Of a stretch of 64,000 nt of DNA, positions 8,152 to 16,407 are shown piece by piece. Position 1 is the first letter of the stretch. The number at the start of each line of letters is the position of its first letter. The translations under genes and the position numbers were made by a program. Source of the DNA: Vreelandella boliviensis LC1 (GTDB lineage: Bacteria; Pseudomonadota; Gammaproteobacteria; Pseudomonadales; Halomonadaceae); contig NZ_JH393258.1 in NCBI RefSeq assembly GCF_000236035.1, forward strand, positions 549,172 to 613,171. The letters are read 5' to 3'. A model generated the notes under the pieces. It saw only the letters and a list, made by a program, of their open reading frames with translations. It was not told the DNA's origin and did no database searches.

Positions 8152-8670
8152 AGAGTTCTACCTCTCTTTTACGCGAGCGCCTTAGGGCCTGTTGACGTTT
8201 CATCGCGAACCGCGTTGCCCCACAAAGCGCGTCAGACAAGGCGCAAAACGCTGGGAAGGGTGGTTCCCTTTTCAAGTTTTGCAACGCCGTATGGCGTGCT
8301 TTGCGGGGCAACCCGAAGGGCTGGGCCCGTTTTTATCCGCGGCGGTGTTAGTCGTCGTTCATTTGGAACCACCAAACCTCTCTCCTCCTGCCTTGCCGCG
8401 AATAAAAACGGGCTCCAGCGCGGCCGCGAGTGAAACATCAACAGGCCCTAGCGAAATGAGTCGAATTTTTTCATTTCGGTAGGTGATGACGGCAGACCAG
8501 TGTTTATCACCAATCAGCCCTATCATCAGAAAACGCGGCTAACCATCAGATTTAGCTTGGATTTCCAGCAAATCAGGATCATTCCAAAGCGCCTGAGCAC
8601 CTAGAAAGTCAATTCCATGCTTTACCCGATTGGCTACGCTTTTGACATCATCATACTCAAAGTCGCTCAT
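8141..8670 (-). pseudogene. brnT: brnT toxin gene, disrupted by a nonsense codon and a MITE-like insertion
   Basis: The minus strand from ATG 8668-8670 encodes MSDFEYDDVKSVANRVKHGI, then DFLGAQALWNDPDLLEIQ, the BrnT ribonuclease-toxin pattern. An in-frame TAG at 8539-8541 follows ...AKSDG; beyond it the frame continues PRFLMIGLIGDKHWSAVITY and RNEKIRLIS, still clearly BrnT. There a 264-bp element interrupts the gene, and on its far side the frame resumes as RRSRKREVELYES with a stop overlapping brnA. Removing the element and one TA copy gives ISLRRSRKREVELYES, the expected BrnT C-terminus. The toxin therefore has two independent lesions and should be inactive. Confidence 0.85.
8185..8448. mobile_element. 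264-bp MITE-like element with TA target duplication
   Basis: The ends are inverted repeats: the left end begins GGGCCTGTTGACGTTTCA and the right end, reverse-complemented, begins GGGCCTGTTGATGTTTCA (one mismatch in 18). Both ends abut the dinucleotide TA (8183-8184 and 8449-8450), the target duplication expected for IS630/Tc1-mariner-type transposition. Internally there are two more inverted-repeat pairs, GTTGCCCCACAAAGCGC at 8214-8230 with its near-complement at 8296-8312, and CCCGTTTTTATCCGCGGC at 8326-8343 with its near-complement at 8395-8412, so the element can fold into a multi-stem structure. It has no transposase and looks non-autonomous. The frames crossing it look fortuitous. Confidence 0.8.
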
Positions 8671-8775
8671 GAGTATAAATTATTCCTTTTCTACTCAACC
8701 CGCAAGGCGACCCAACACTCCCATGCTGCTCAACAAGCGTGCCGAGACTGCTTTATACGGCATTTTTCCCTCTAC

Positions 8776-9717
8776 TCACCCATTCAAGCGCTCACGGTTA
8801 CTGGCCACCAGCTCAGCCAGAAAGTCCGCCACGGCTCGAATACGACTTGATTGGGTGAGATCCGTCTGGATAACAAGATAGATGGGCTGATCCACGCCAA
8901 TATCCTCAGCAACGCAGATCAGACTCGCTTCCCTGGCCAGAAAATGTGGCAATAACGCGATCCCCAGCCCCGCTTTGGCCGCTGCTAGCTGAGTCGCCAT
9001 AGACGTGGTGGTCAACGCTGGTTCGCGCCCTTGCAGAACTCGCTCAACCCACTGGGCAGCGGGCAAGTGCGCTTGCGATTCGCCCCAGGTGATAAAGGCA
9101 TCCGTATCGAAATCGCCCGCATCATGGTTAGACTCACGCTGCGCTACATAGCAGGGGCTCGCGTAAAGTCCGAACCCCAGGGAGCCCAAGCGTCGAAGAG
9201 TGACATTGCCCCGCTCGGGCCTGACCATTCTAAGCGCCAAATCGGCGTCGCGGCGGTGCAGGTTAACGGTGTTGATATCGGTCACCAGTTCAAGCGTGAT
9301 GCCGGGGTAGTGCGCATAAAATTGCGGCAATGCGGGCAGAATCAGCGCCGTGGCCAGGTTTTCAGCAGTGGCCAGCCGCACTCTCCCGCTTAGCTGCGAG
9401 GCGCGGGAAACCCCACTGGTAAACGCCACTGCCGCAGCTTCCAGCGCTTCGGCTTTCTCAATCAACCCCGCCCCTTCCTCGGTAAGCTGGTAGCCCGATT
9501 GTTGGCGTACAAACAACGGTAGTTTGAGGGCTTTTTCCAGACGTTCGATACGCCGGGAAAGAGTCGCTATGCCCAAGTTCAGCTCGGCGGCGGCACCGCT
9601 CAGCGTGCCGTGGCGGGCCACCGCTAGAAATGTTCGCGTGTCATCCCAGACCCACCCACGGGGCATCTGTTTTTCAAAATCAGAAAATGGCTTACCAAAC
9701 TCGTTCATTTTTTTCAT
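8776..9717 (-). CDS. LysR-family transcriptional regulator
   Basis: A ~313-residue LysR protein: N-terminal winged helix ([20 protein letters not shown], then [18 protein letters not shown] as recognition region) and a C-terminal substrate-binding domain. The first strand-turn of the effector domain is [16 protein letters not shown]. It is divergent from the aldo/keto reductase gene at 9787, which it probably regulates. The start is uncertain: I use the ATG at 9717 (MKKMNEFGK); ATGs at 9708 and 9666 are alternatives, and a longer frame from 9792 would overlap the divergent gene. The family is often involved in aldehyde or redox-stress responses in this arrangement, but the effector is unknown. 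Confidence 0.85.
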   Translation of the reverse strand: MKKMNEFGKPFSDFEKQMPRGWVWDDTRTFLAVARHGTLSGAAAELNLGIATLSRRIERLEKALKLPLFVRQQSGYQLTEEGAGLIEKAEALEAAAVAFTSGVSRASQLSGRVRLATAENLATALILPALPQFYAHYPGITLELVTDINTVNLHRRDADLALRMVRPERGNVTLRRLGSLGFGLYASPCYVAQRESNHDAGDFDTDAFITWGESQAHLPAAQWVERVLQGREPALTTTSMATQLAAAKAGLGIALLPHFLAREASLICVAEDIGVDQPIYLVIQTDLTQSSRIRAVADFLAELVASNRERLNG

Positions 9718-9786
9718 TATTGGATAGTGCCACGCTGTTACTGCGCAACTCAACAACAGCTTAAGAACTACTCCAGGAGAAACATC

Positions 9787-10770
9787 ATGCAAAAACGTAC
9801 GCTGGGCAGCGATTTCACTATTTCCGCTATCGGTTTAGGTTGCATGGGGATGAGCGAATTTTATGGCCCCCGAAACGATAGCGAGTCGCTACAAGTATTA
9901 ACACGGGCAGTAGAGGTGGGGATCGACTTTTTCGACACAGCGGATATGTACGGGCCGCACCACAACGAGGAGTTGATCGGTCGCTTTCTCGCTAGCCATA
10001 AGCCCAAGGTACGTATCGCCACCAAGTTTGGCATTGTGCGCAACCCTGGAGAGTACCAACGTAGCCTGGACAGCAGCGCTCGCTATGCCCAACAAGCTTG
10101 CGAGGCATCGCTAAAGCGGCTGGGCGTCGAGCAAATCGATCTCTACTATGTCCACCGCATTAACCCGGAAACCCCCATTGAAGAGACCATGGAGGGCTTA
10201 AAGCAGCTGGTGAAAGAGGGAAAAATTGCCCATATTGGCCTCTGCGAGGTCAGCGCTAACACCTTGCGCCGAGCACACGCCGTGCACCCGGTAACCGCCG
10301 TGCAAACCGAATATTCACTCTGGACGCGAGACGTAGAGCAAGCGGTGCTGCCCACCTGCCAGGAACTCGGCATCGGCTTTGTGCCCTACTCGCCGCTGGG
10401 CCGAGGCTTTTTAACGGGAAAACTTCAGGAGAATGCCGACTTCGGCGAAGATGATTTTCGTCCTAACCTGCCGCGCTTCTCTGAACAGGCCATGCATGCT
10501 AACCGCCGAATCGCCGACGTGATTGGTGAAATGGCCGCTCATAAAGGCTGCACCCCAGCGCAGTTGTCGCTTGCTTGGCTGCTCTCTAAAGGGGACAACA
10601 TCGTGCCGATTCCGGGCACCAAGCGGTTGCGCTACCTTGAAGAGAATGCAGCAGCGGCGTCCATTAGCCTAACCGCCGATGAACAGCAACAGCTTGAAGC
10701 AGACACCGAGCACCTCCCGGTGACCGGCGAACGTTACACACCGGAAGGCATGAAGGGGGTTAATGCATGA
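9787..10770 (+). CDS. aldo/keto reductase
   Basis: A 327-residue NADPH-dependent oxidoreductase of the AKR fold. The catalytic tetrad is visible: Asp and Tyr in [18 protein letters not shown], Lys in RIATKFGI and His in LYYVHRINP. The NADP-binding end [16 protein letters not shown] is typical of the AKR subgroup that includes YajO/IolS-like and plant-type 2-alkenal reducing enzymes. The start at ATG 9787 has CAGGAG eight bases upstream; a longer frame from 9727 reads through the divergent promoter region and is unlikely. The divergent LysR gene is the probable regulator. The substrate is likely an aldehyde but is not determined. Confidence 0.93.
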   Translation: MQKRTLGSDFTISAIGLGCMGMSEFYGPRNDSESLQVLTRAVEVGIDFFDTADMYGPHHNEELIGRFLASHKPKVRIATKFGIVRNPGEYQRSLDSSARYAQQACEASLKRLGVEQIDLYYVHRINPETPIEETMEGLKQLVKEGKIAHIGLCEVSANTLRRAHAVHPVTAVQTEYSLWTRDVEQAVLPTCQELGIGFVPYSPLGRGFLTGKLQENADFGEDDFRPNLPRFSEQAMHANRRIADVIGEMAAHKGCTPAQLSLAWLLSKGDNIVPIPGTKRLRYLEENAAAASISLTADEQQQLEADTEHLPVTGERYTPEGMKGVNA

Positions 10771-10785
10771 GTGGCTACGGCCTAC

Positions 10786-11415
10786 CTACTGAATAATCTC
10801 GCCAATCGAGCGCTTGCCATCCAGCAGTAGGTATTCCTGATTAGTCACGTTCGAGCTTTGCACCGTGTGCAGTAATGCGTGAGCAACATTGGCCCGTGAA
10901 ATTTGGTTATCGCCGGCTTCCTCAAACGAGCTAGCAAACCTTTGACTGGCGGCTTCGTCAGTCAAACGACCGGGTTTGAGAATGACATACGGGATACCGC
11001 TATTGCGCAGATGGGCATCGGCGGCAAATTTCGCGGCCATATAGGGACGCATTTTCTCGGGTGCTGCCAGCGGTTGCTCTGCCCGCATGGCGCTGATCAT
11101 AATATAGCGAGAGAGACCTTTCTGCTTGGCGATGTCGGCAGTCCGAATGGCGCCAAACAGGTCAATCATCAGGGTTTTATCCGGCCCGGTATGAGGCCCA
11201 GAGCCCGCCGTGAAGACTACCTGATCACAGCCTTCAAAAGCGTGTTCAAACTCGCCTTCTAGATCGGCAATGACGGTGTCTATGCCGCGTTCTTTAAACC
11301 ACGCTGCCTGTTCTTCACTGCGGATCATTGCCTTAATAGGGGTGTCCGCTTTTTGGGCCAGTTCACAAAACTGTTTGCCAATCTGTCCGTTTGCGCCAAT
11401 CACTAACGTTGTCAT
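10786..11415 (-). CDS. atypical short-chain dehydrogenase, NAD(P)-binding (YwnB/NmrA-like)
   Basis: A 209-residue Rossmann protein starting TTLVIGANGQIGKQFCELA, with the glycine-rich GANGQIG dinucleotide motif of extended/atypical SDRs. Further landmarks are VVFTAGSGPHTG and the YVILKPGRLTDE strand-loop. The usual Tyr-x-x-x-Lys is only partly recognisable (YMAAKFAAD), so it may be catalytic or a redox-sensing NmrA-type protein. An AAGGAGG ribosome site lies directly upstream of the start. It converges on the aldo/keto reductase gene, 15 bp apart. Confidence 0.85.
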   Translation of the reverse strand: MTTLVIGANGQIGKQFCELAQKADTPIKAMIRSEEQAAWFKERGIDTVIADLEGEFEHAFEGCDQVVFTAGSGPHTGPDKTLMIDLFGAIRTADIAKQKGLSRYIMISAMRAEQPLAAPEKMRPYMAAKFAADAHLRNSGIPYVILKPGRLTDEAASQRFASSFEEAGDNQISRANVAHALLHTVQSSNVTNQEYLLLDGKRSIGEIIQ

Positions 11416-11510
11416 AACGCCTCCTTGTGAATTGCTTACCCTTTTATGAGTGCAGGCACTTAGCTGGAATTCAACCCTCCAGTATGTTGTTCCTACAGCG
11501 GTTCAGGTAT

Positions 11511-12200
11511 TTAAGCCATCACGCCAAACACGTGCCCTATAGCGGATGTTAAAACCATGGCGAGCGCGCCCCAGAACATCACTCTTGCCGCAGCTTTTAG
11601 GGTGGGCGCTCCTCCCACACGGGCTGCTATAGCGCCGAGCAAGGCTAAAAAGAGCAGTGAGAACAACGCGACCAGAGGAATAAGCAGTGCGGGAGGCGCC
11701 CGCAAAGCAACCAGTAGGGGTAGCAGCGCGCCGATGGTAAACGTAGCCGCCGACGAGAGTGCCGCCTGGAGTGGACGCGCTTGGCCGGTGTCGGTAATGC
11801 CGATCTCATCTCGTGCATGTGCGCCTAAGGCGTCGTTGGTCATCAATTGTACCGCGACTTGGCGGGCCAACGCTGGTTCAACCCCACGAGCTTCGTAGAT
11901 GGCTGCGAGCTCTTCTTGCTCTAGTTCGTAGTGTTCCATCAATGCTTTACGTTCGATATCTAGATCGGCGTTTTCGGTGTCGGCTTGCGAGCTTACCGAG
12001 ACGTACTCCCCTGCGGCCATCGACATCGCACCGGCGACCAGGCCCGCAATACCCGCCAGCATAATATCGCTCTGTGTGGTACTCGCTGCCGCAACGCCCA
12101 ATATCAAGCTGCTGGTGGACACAATGCCGTCATTGGCACCTAGTACCGCGGCACGCAGCCATCCGTTACGGTGAGATCGGTGGTGTTCTGAATGGATCAT
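11511..12200 (-). CDS. VIT1/CCC1-family metal (iron/manganese) transporter
   Basis: A 229-residue membrane protein. The family signature sits at the N-terminus: WLRAAVLGANDGIVSTSSLILGVAAA. The AGAMSMAAGEYVSVSSQ helix follows, then a Glu-rich cytoplasmic linker (LEQEELAAIYEARGVEP), and three C-terminal hydrophobic segments. The linker glutamates form the metal-binding domain in plant VIT1. Bacterial homologues are thought to export or sequester Fe2+ or Mn2+. A His-rich N-terminus (HSEHHRSH) could also bind metal. It is monocistronic and divergent from the glycerophosphodiesterase gene. Confidence 0.88.
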   Translation of the reverse strand: MIHSEHHRSHRNGWLRAAVLGANDGIVSTSSLILGVAAASTTQSDIMLAGIAGLVAGAMSMAAGEYVSVSSQADTENADLDIERKALMEHYELEQEELAAIYEARGVEPALARQVAVQLMTNDALGAHARDEIGITDTGQARPLQAALSSAATFTIGALLPLLVALRAPPALLIPLVALFSLLFLALLGAIAARVGGAPTLKAAARVMFWGALAMVLTSAIGHVFGVMA

Positions 12201-12463
12201 GGGCCTAATGCCATCGTTGGTTTATCTAAACGTTGACGTTTAAATACGCTTAGCTTCTTCAGAGCCTAGCAGATTCTGGGCGCCAGCTGTCTGTTTGCGA
12301 GTCAATTATGGCGTTTTCCTCCATCCAGAACGAGCGCTTTGGCATGAAGGTTTCCAGCCTGGCTGGTTTGATCCTGGCGATGTTTAGCGCCCCTTCTCTG
12401 CTTGTCTTTCATCACTCACTCCGTGTAGGGTTATTAAACAGGCATTCAACAAAAGGTATTTCT

Positions 12464-13399
12464 ATGCAACGCCGTTTACTGATTACTTCAATATCTCTGG
12501 GTCTTTTCGCTGGTGCTGCCACGTCCACTGCGCTGGCAGAAACTTCACCGCTGGAGCAGCAGCTAAAGGATCTTGAATCATTCCAAGTGATTGCCCACCG
12601 CGGGGCCAGCGGCCACGCGCCGGAAAGCACCATGGCAGCCTATGAACTGGCCCATGAGTGGGGGGTCGATTACTTAGAGCTGGATGCCCAACTCACCGCC
12701 GATGGTGAGGTGGTGGTGTTCCATGATGACGCTATTGAGCGCACCAGCAATGGTGAAGGCCAGATTAATGACCACACCCTGGAAGAGCTAAAAGCGCTGG
12801 ATGCCGGCACTTGGTTCAATGAAGCCAACGCCGATAAAGCAGACGCTGACTTTGCAGGGGCACAAATTCTCACGCTGGATGAGCTATTCGAACGCTTCGG
12901 TAACGATGCTCGCTACTACATTGAAACCAAGTCGCCGCAGCTAAACCCAGGTTTGGAAGAAGCCCTGGTAGACAAACTGGAAGAGTACGACATGGTCGAG
13001 AGTGGCCGCGTATTAGTGCAGTCTTTCGAGCAGGGCAGCCTGTTAAAAGTGCAGCAACTTAACGACGACATTCCGCTGATCCAACTGGTTTGGTACTACC
13101 CCAGTGAAGAGGATGAATCGCGCTTAGTGGAGTGGACCGGCGTAACACCGGGCCCAGCAGAGATCACTGATGAAGACTTCCTAGCGGTTGCGGAATACGC
13201 GGTGGGAATTGGCACCAACTATATCTACGAAGGCCGTGAAGTCATCGATACCGACTTTATCCGTCAGGCGCAAGACAACGGCCTGCCGGTACACGTCTAT
13301 ACCGTTAATGAAACCGATGAGATGGAGCGTTTGATGGAAATGGGCGCAAACGGCCTGTTCACCAATTACCCTGATCGTTTGCTAGAGTTCGTTGAGTAA
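12464..13399 (+). CDS. periplasmic glycerophosphodiester phosphodiesterase
   Basis: Hydrolyses glycerophosphodiesters to glycerol-3-phosphate and an alcohol. The 311-residue precursor has a signal peptide (MQRRLLITSISLGLFAGAA, then cleavage after STALA). The catalytic strand is VIAHRGASGHAPESTMAAY, with the metal-binding pair in YLELDAQLT and the second catalytic His in VVFHDDAIERTSNG. The C-terminal TVNETDEMERLMEMGANGLF stretch is typical of the GDPD TIM barrel. I choose ATG 12464 because the signal peptide begins there; the frame is open from 12308 but the additional 52 residues would precede the signal peptide. A strong terminator follows. Confidence 0.92.
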   Translation: MQRRLLITSISLGLFAGAATSTALAETSPLEQQLKDLESFQVIAHRGASGHAPESTMAAYELAHEWGVDYLELDAQLTADGEVVVFHDDAIERTSNGEGQINDHTLEELKALDAGTWFNEANADKADADFAGAQILTLDELFERFGNDARYYIETKSPQLNPGLEEALVDKLEEYDMVESGRVLVQSFEQGSLLKVQQLNDDIPLIQLVWYYPSEEDESRLVEWTGVTPGPAEITDEDFLAVAEYAVGIGTNYIYEGREVIDTDFIRQAQDNGLPVHVYTVNETDEMERLMEMGANGLFTNYPDRLLEFVE

Positions 13400-13413
13400 G
13401 CAGACTTATAAAC

Positions 13414-13446
13414 AAAAAACGCCCAGCCTTGGCTGGGCGTTTTTTG
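13414..13446. terminator. bidirectional terminator between glycerophosphodiesterase and DapA-like genes
   Basis: A 10-bp GC-rich perfect stem (ACGCCCAGCC / GGCTGGGCGT) with a two-base spacer is flanked by A-run on the left and T-run on the right, so it can terminate both convergent genes. Confidence 0.9.
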
Positions 13447-13475
13447 TCCGAAGCTTTAAGCTAAAGTCAGGTGCT

Positions 13476-14369
13476 TTAATCCAAGCCAAGCCCTTCAATT
13501 ACCGCCGCCAATCTTTTACGTTCATCACCCTGCAGTGTTTTAAGCGGCTGGGGCAAACAAGGCTGGCTTACTCTGCCGGTGACTTCTGCAATGGTAGCGG
13601 CCACTCGCAGGCTACCCCCGTATTCCCGATAGAGTGCCCATAGCGGTTCAAGTGCGTTTGAAAGCGCCTTGGCCTGTTGAGCATCCCCCGTCTGAGCTGC
13701 CCGGGTTAGCGCCAGCGCTGCTTTAGGGTATAGCCCGCCGATAACCGAGTACCAGGCATCACACCCTGCATCTAGGCCGACAGCTGCTGCCGGGTCGCCA
13801 CTGATGCCGATGGTGACATCAGCGGGAATCAGCTTGCGCAGCCGTGCCACCCGCTCCTTTGCGAACTCAATATCGTTCTTCAACGGCGGGATTTTGATAG
13901 AGCGAACCTGGGGCAGTTGGGCGATACGCCCATGCAGCTCATCGCTGAATTCAAAATGGGTAGTGCCAGGGTTATCGTATACACACAGCGGGACACTCAG
14001 CGATTGGCAGACCGTAGCGTATAGGTTGAAAACCTCATCATCAGTGAGTCTTTGGTAGGACACCGGTGCTAGCAACACCCCGCTTGCGCCTGCTTGCTGG
14101 GCGCTTTCTGCATTAGCCAACACATCGCGGGTACGTAGCGCGCCAATGCCTACGACAACAGGCACGCTGCTTGCATTTTCAACGCTAAGCAGGGCAACAC
14201 GGGCGCGCTCATCACGGCTTAAATAGGCGTAGCTACCGGTCGAGCCCAACACGCCAATGGAGTCCACCCCGGCCTCTGCTAAAAACTCAACTAAACTGGC
14301 AAACTCACGCTCATTAATTCTATGCTCGTTCATGGGGGTTAGCGGAAAAGCACTTAGGCCGGTGAACAT
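13476..14369 (-). CDS. dihydrodipicolinate synthase (DapA) family aldolase
   Basis: A 297-residue class I aldolase/lyase of the DHDPS superfamily. It has the N-terminal LSAFPLTPMNEHRINEREF, the substrate-binding GVLGSTGSYAYLSRDER loop, the YDNPGTT region with the conserved Tyr, and the Schiff-base Lys in VRSIKIPPLKND. DapA proper usually has a GTTGE motif here replaced by GSTGS, so this is probably a paralogue acting on another 2-oxo-acid adduct, not the lysine-pathway enzyme. Start ATG 14369 has AGGAT upstream and gives the family N-terminus; an in-frame start at 14399 adds ten residues. It is monocistronic with a shared terminator at its 3' end. Confidence 0.88.
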   Translation of the reverse strand: MFTGLSAFPLTPMNEHRINEREFASLVEFLAEAGVDSIGVLGSTGSYAYLSRDERARVALLSVENASSVPVVVGIGALRTRDVLANAESAQQAGASGVLLAPVSYQRLTDDEVFNLYATVCQSLSVPLCVYDNPGTTHFEFSDELHGRIAQLPQVRSIKIPPLKNDIEFAKERVARLRKLIPADVTIGISGDPAAAVGLDAGCDAWYSVIGGLYPKAALALTRAAQTGDAQQAKALSNALEPLWALYREYGGSLRVAATIAEVTGRVSQPCLPQPLKTLQGDERKRLAAVIEGLGLD

Positions 14370-14719
14370 GGTGGATAATCCTATTAAGGTGGATCGCAAT
14401 CGCAGTGTTGCACAGATGTTTAGCTATAATGTACATCATGCGGGAATGGAACAGCCCCAACTTATCCTCGTTTTTTGTTGACATAACTTCCTGTTATTTT
14501 TCTTGAATTGATGTAGTGTTTGCGTATGGGCCGTATCGATATGGCATAGTTTTTTTGGATGCGTGTCTTACTGCTATACCATTTGAGCTGAATATAACAA
14601 CAATTTCGTTAATGCTGCGAGGGAGAACACGTCATCAATTCATACACATCGAAAGTGCAGAGCAGAACTGCATTGTGCGTGAACCTGGCGTTCATCAATC
14701 AACCAGTAAGCCACCACCA
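14370..14719. other. 350-bp divergent intergenic region without a gene
   Basis: This gap separates the minus-strand DapA-like gene from the plus-strand PstS-like operon and must hold both promoters. A TATAAT is present at 14425-14430 but has no good -35 at the standard spacing, and a TTGACA at 14478-14483 has no good -10 at 16-18 bp. I therefore do not assign a promoter. Long in-frame extensions of the downstream gene into this region lack coding character. Confidence 0.6.
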
Positions 14720-15193
14720 ATGCCATTACCCGTCATAAGCGGCTTTCCATTGCGATTGGTCTTACTGGCATTGACCACCCTTATTCTGCTGGTGGGACTC
14801 ACTTTCGCAGCAACGAATGCCATCGCTCGGGAAGCACCGCTTTTTATAGTGGCTCATCCTGATGTCGCTACTCGCTGGCTAAACCGGGATACCACCCGCG
14901 CGATTTTCGCGATGCGCCAACGCACATGGCCGGATGGTCAAGCAGCCAGGGTCTTCGTATTAAGCAATAGCAACCCCGTGCACGCTCGCTTTGCCAAAGA
15001 GCAATTGGCGGTTTACCCGCACCAACTTCAGTTGGCCTGGGATCGCATGGTCTTCTCAGGTACCGGGCAAGCCCCCGACCGAGTAAGCGACCAGGCCGAG
15101 ATGCGCGAGCGCGTTGCCACTACATCCGGTGCCATTGGCTATCTTGAAAGGGAGTATCTGGATGATAGTGTCCAAGTCGTTTCGATGGAGTGA
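14720..15193 (+). CDS. small PstS-like periplasmic substrate-binding protein
   Basis: A ~157-residue protein with an N-terminal hydrophobic export segment (LRLVLLALTTLILLVGLTFA). The mature part of ~125 residues contains the PstS-family string RDTTRAIFAMRQRTWPDGQAA and the C-terminal GAIGYLEREYLDD, both typical of phosphate-type binding proteins. It is much shorter than PstS (about 300 residues), so it probably has a reduced ligand-binding lobe. It overlaps the following porin gene by 32 bp. No pst permease genes are nearby. Start ATG 14720 has no strong ribosome site; the frame is open further upstream. Its ligand is unknown. Confidence 0.75.
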   Translation: MPLPVISGFPLRLVLLALTTLILLVGLTFAATNAIAREAPLFIVAHPDVATRWLNRDTTRAIFAMRQRTWPDGQAARVFVLSNSNPVHARFAKEQLAVYPHQLQLAWDRMVFSGTGQAPDRVSDQAEMRERVATTSGAIGYLEREYLDDSVQVVSME

Positions 15194-16373
15194 ATGCCGA
15201 GCCATCGCCGCTTCGGTAGCCGCCGTTGCAATGGGTATATCTGCTAATGCCCAAAGCGATGAACACCCTCTGGATACTTTGCAGGTACATGGCTTTCTTA
15301 GCCAGGCGCTGGTCACTACTGACGATAATAACTTCTTTGGTCATAGCAGCCGAGACAAAGGCAGCCTCGAATTCACCGAAATCGGCCTTAACGTATCCTT
15401 ACGCCCCCATCAGGATGTGCTTGTTGCTGCTCAGTTGCTAAGTCGTCGGGCTGGAGGTGACAGTAGCGATGCAAAGCCGGAGCTCGATTATGGGCTCATT
15501 GATTATCAGATGGCTTCCAACCAGCAGCGTACCTTTGGTGTTCAGTTGGGACGGTTCAAAAACCCTTTTGGGTTTTATAATCAAACTCGCGATGTGGCAT
15601 TTACACGCCCCAGCATACTGCTGCCGCAATCTATTTACTTTGATCGCACTCGATCAATTGCTCTTGCTGCAGACGGAGTCAGTATATATTTAGACGAACG
15701 CGTACCTACTGGCTCGCTACGCATTCGAAGTGGGTTAGGGCTTCCGCAAACAGGCTCAGATCTAGCAAGACAGCTTTTTGCTGGTAATGGTAGACCAAGT
15801 ATCTCTTCAGGCGACTATTCGGTAATAGCTCAGCTTTTATACGAGCATGAAAATAGCAATTTTGTTGCTGCCATCAGTGCAGCTGATGTCAACTTAGATA
15901 CCAATTTTCCTGAAGGGGCAGGCACTTTTGACTTTCAACCTTGGATTGCATCAATACAATATAATCAAGAGCTGTGGAGCCTTACTGGCGAATTTGCACT
16001 TAGGAAGCAATCTCTTCAAGGGAATAATATTCCCAGAAATTTTGAGATCACAGGGCAAAGCTGGTATCTGCAGTATCAGCGTATGATTAATCAAAAGTGG
16101 AGTTGGCTTGTTAGATATGACAGCTTAATTAATAATAATGAAGACCGTTCAGGTAACTCTTTTGAAGCAAATGGTCTGGGGCCTGCTCACTCTCAATTTG
16201 CAGATGATCTAACATTTGGTCTGCAGTGGACACCGCACCCTCAAGTAATGCTAGCAGGTGAATATCACCATGTAGACGGCACTGGTTGGCTACCCACTCA
16301 GGATAATCCAGATTCATCAGCAACCAGCCGAAGATGGAACATGTGGTTATTCCAGCTATCGCTACGCTTCTGA
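15162..16373 (+). CDS. outer-membrane beta-barrel (porin-like) protein
   Basis: A 403-residue protein with a signal peptide (cleavage near SANA-QSD) and a mature chain beginning LDTLQVHGFLSQALVTTDDN. The sequence alternates polar and hydrophobic residues through many strands and ends in LFQLSLRF, with a C-terminal Phe typical of outer-membrane barrels. VQLGRFKNPFGFYNQTRD resembles phosphate-selective or maltoporin-like barrels. ATG 15162 has GGAG upstream and its frame overlaps the PstS-like gene by 32 bp, so the two are translationally coupled. The second half is visibly more AT-rich than the window average. It probably provides the outer-membrane gate or scaffold for the neighbouring sensor. 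Confidence 0.83.
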   Translation: MIVSKSFRWSECRAIAASVAAVAMGISANAQSDEHPLDTLQVHGFLSQALVTTDDNNFFGHSSRDKGSLEFTEIGLNVSLRPHQDVLVAAQLLSRRAGGDSSDAKPELDYGLIDYQMASNQQRTFGVQLGRFKNPFGFYNQTRDVAFTRPSILLPQSIYFDRTRSIALAADGVSIYLDERVPTGSLRIRSGLGLPQTGSDLARQLFAGNGRPSISSGDYSVIAQLLYEHENSNFVAAISAADVNLDTNFPEGAGTFDFQPWIASIQYNQELWSLTGEFALRKQSLQGNNIPRNFEITGQSWYLQYQRMINQKWSWLVRYDSLINNNEDRSGNSFEANGLGPAHSQFADDLTFGLQWTPHPQVMLAGEYHHVDGTGWLPTQDNPDSSATSRRWNMWLFQLSLRF

Positions 16374-16407
16374 CGCCTCCCCCGATCCTGGCTAGGACGT
16401 TACCGCG

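Noticed and set aside
8116..8482. Open frames crossing the MITE-like element
   Set aside because: They run through the inverted repeats and brnT remnants on the wrong strand and show no protein-like pattern. The element is non-coding.
12308..12463. N-terminal extension of the glycerophosphodiesterase
   Set aside because: The signal peptide starts at 12464, and the extension shows no coding character and overlaps the divergent promoter region.
14516..14719. N-terminal extension of the PstS-like protein
   Set aside because: The hydrophobic export segment follows ATG 14720; the upstream residues would block export and lack a ribosome site.
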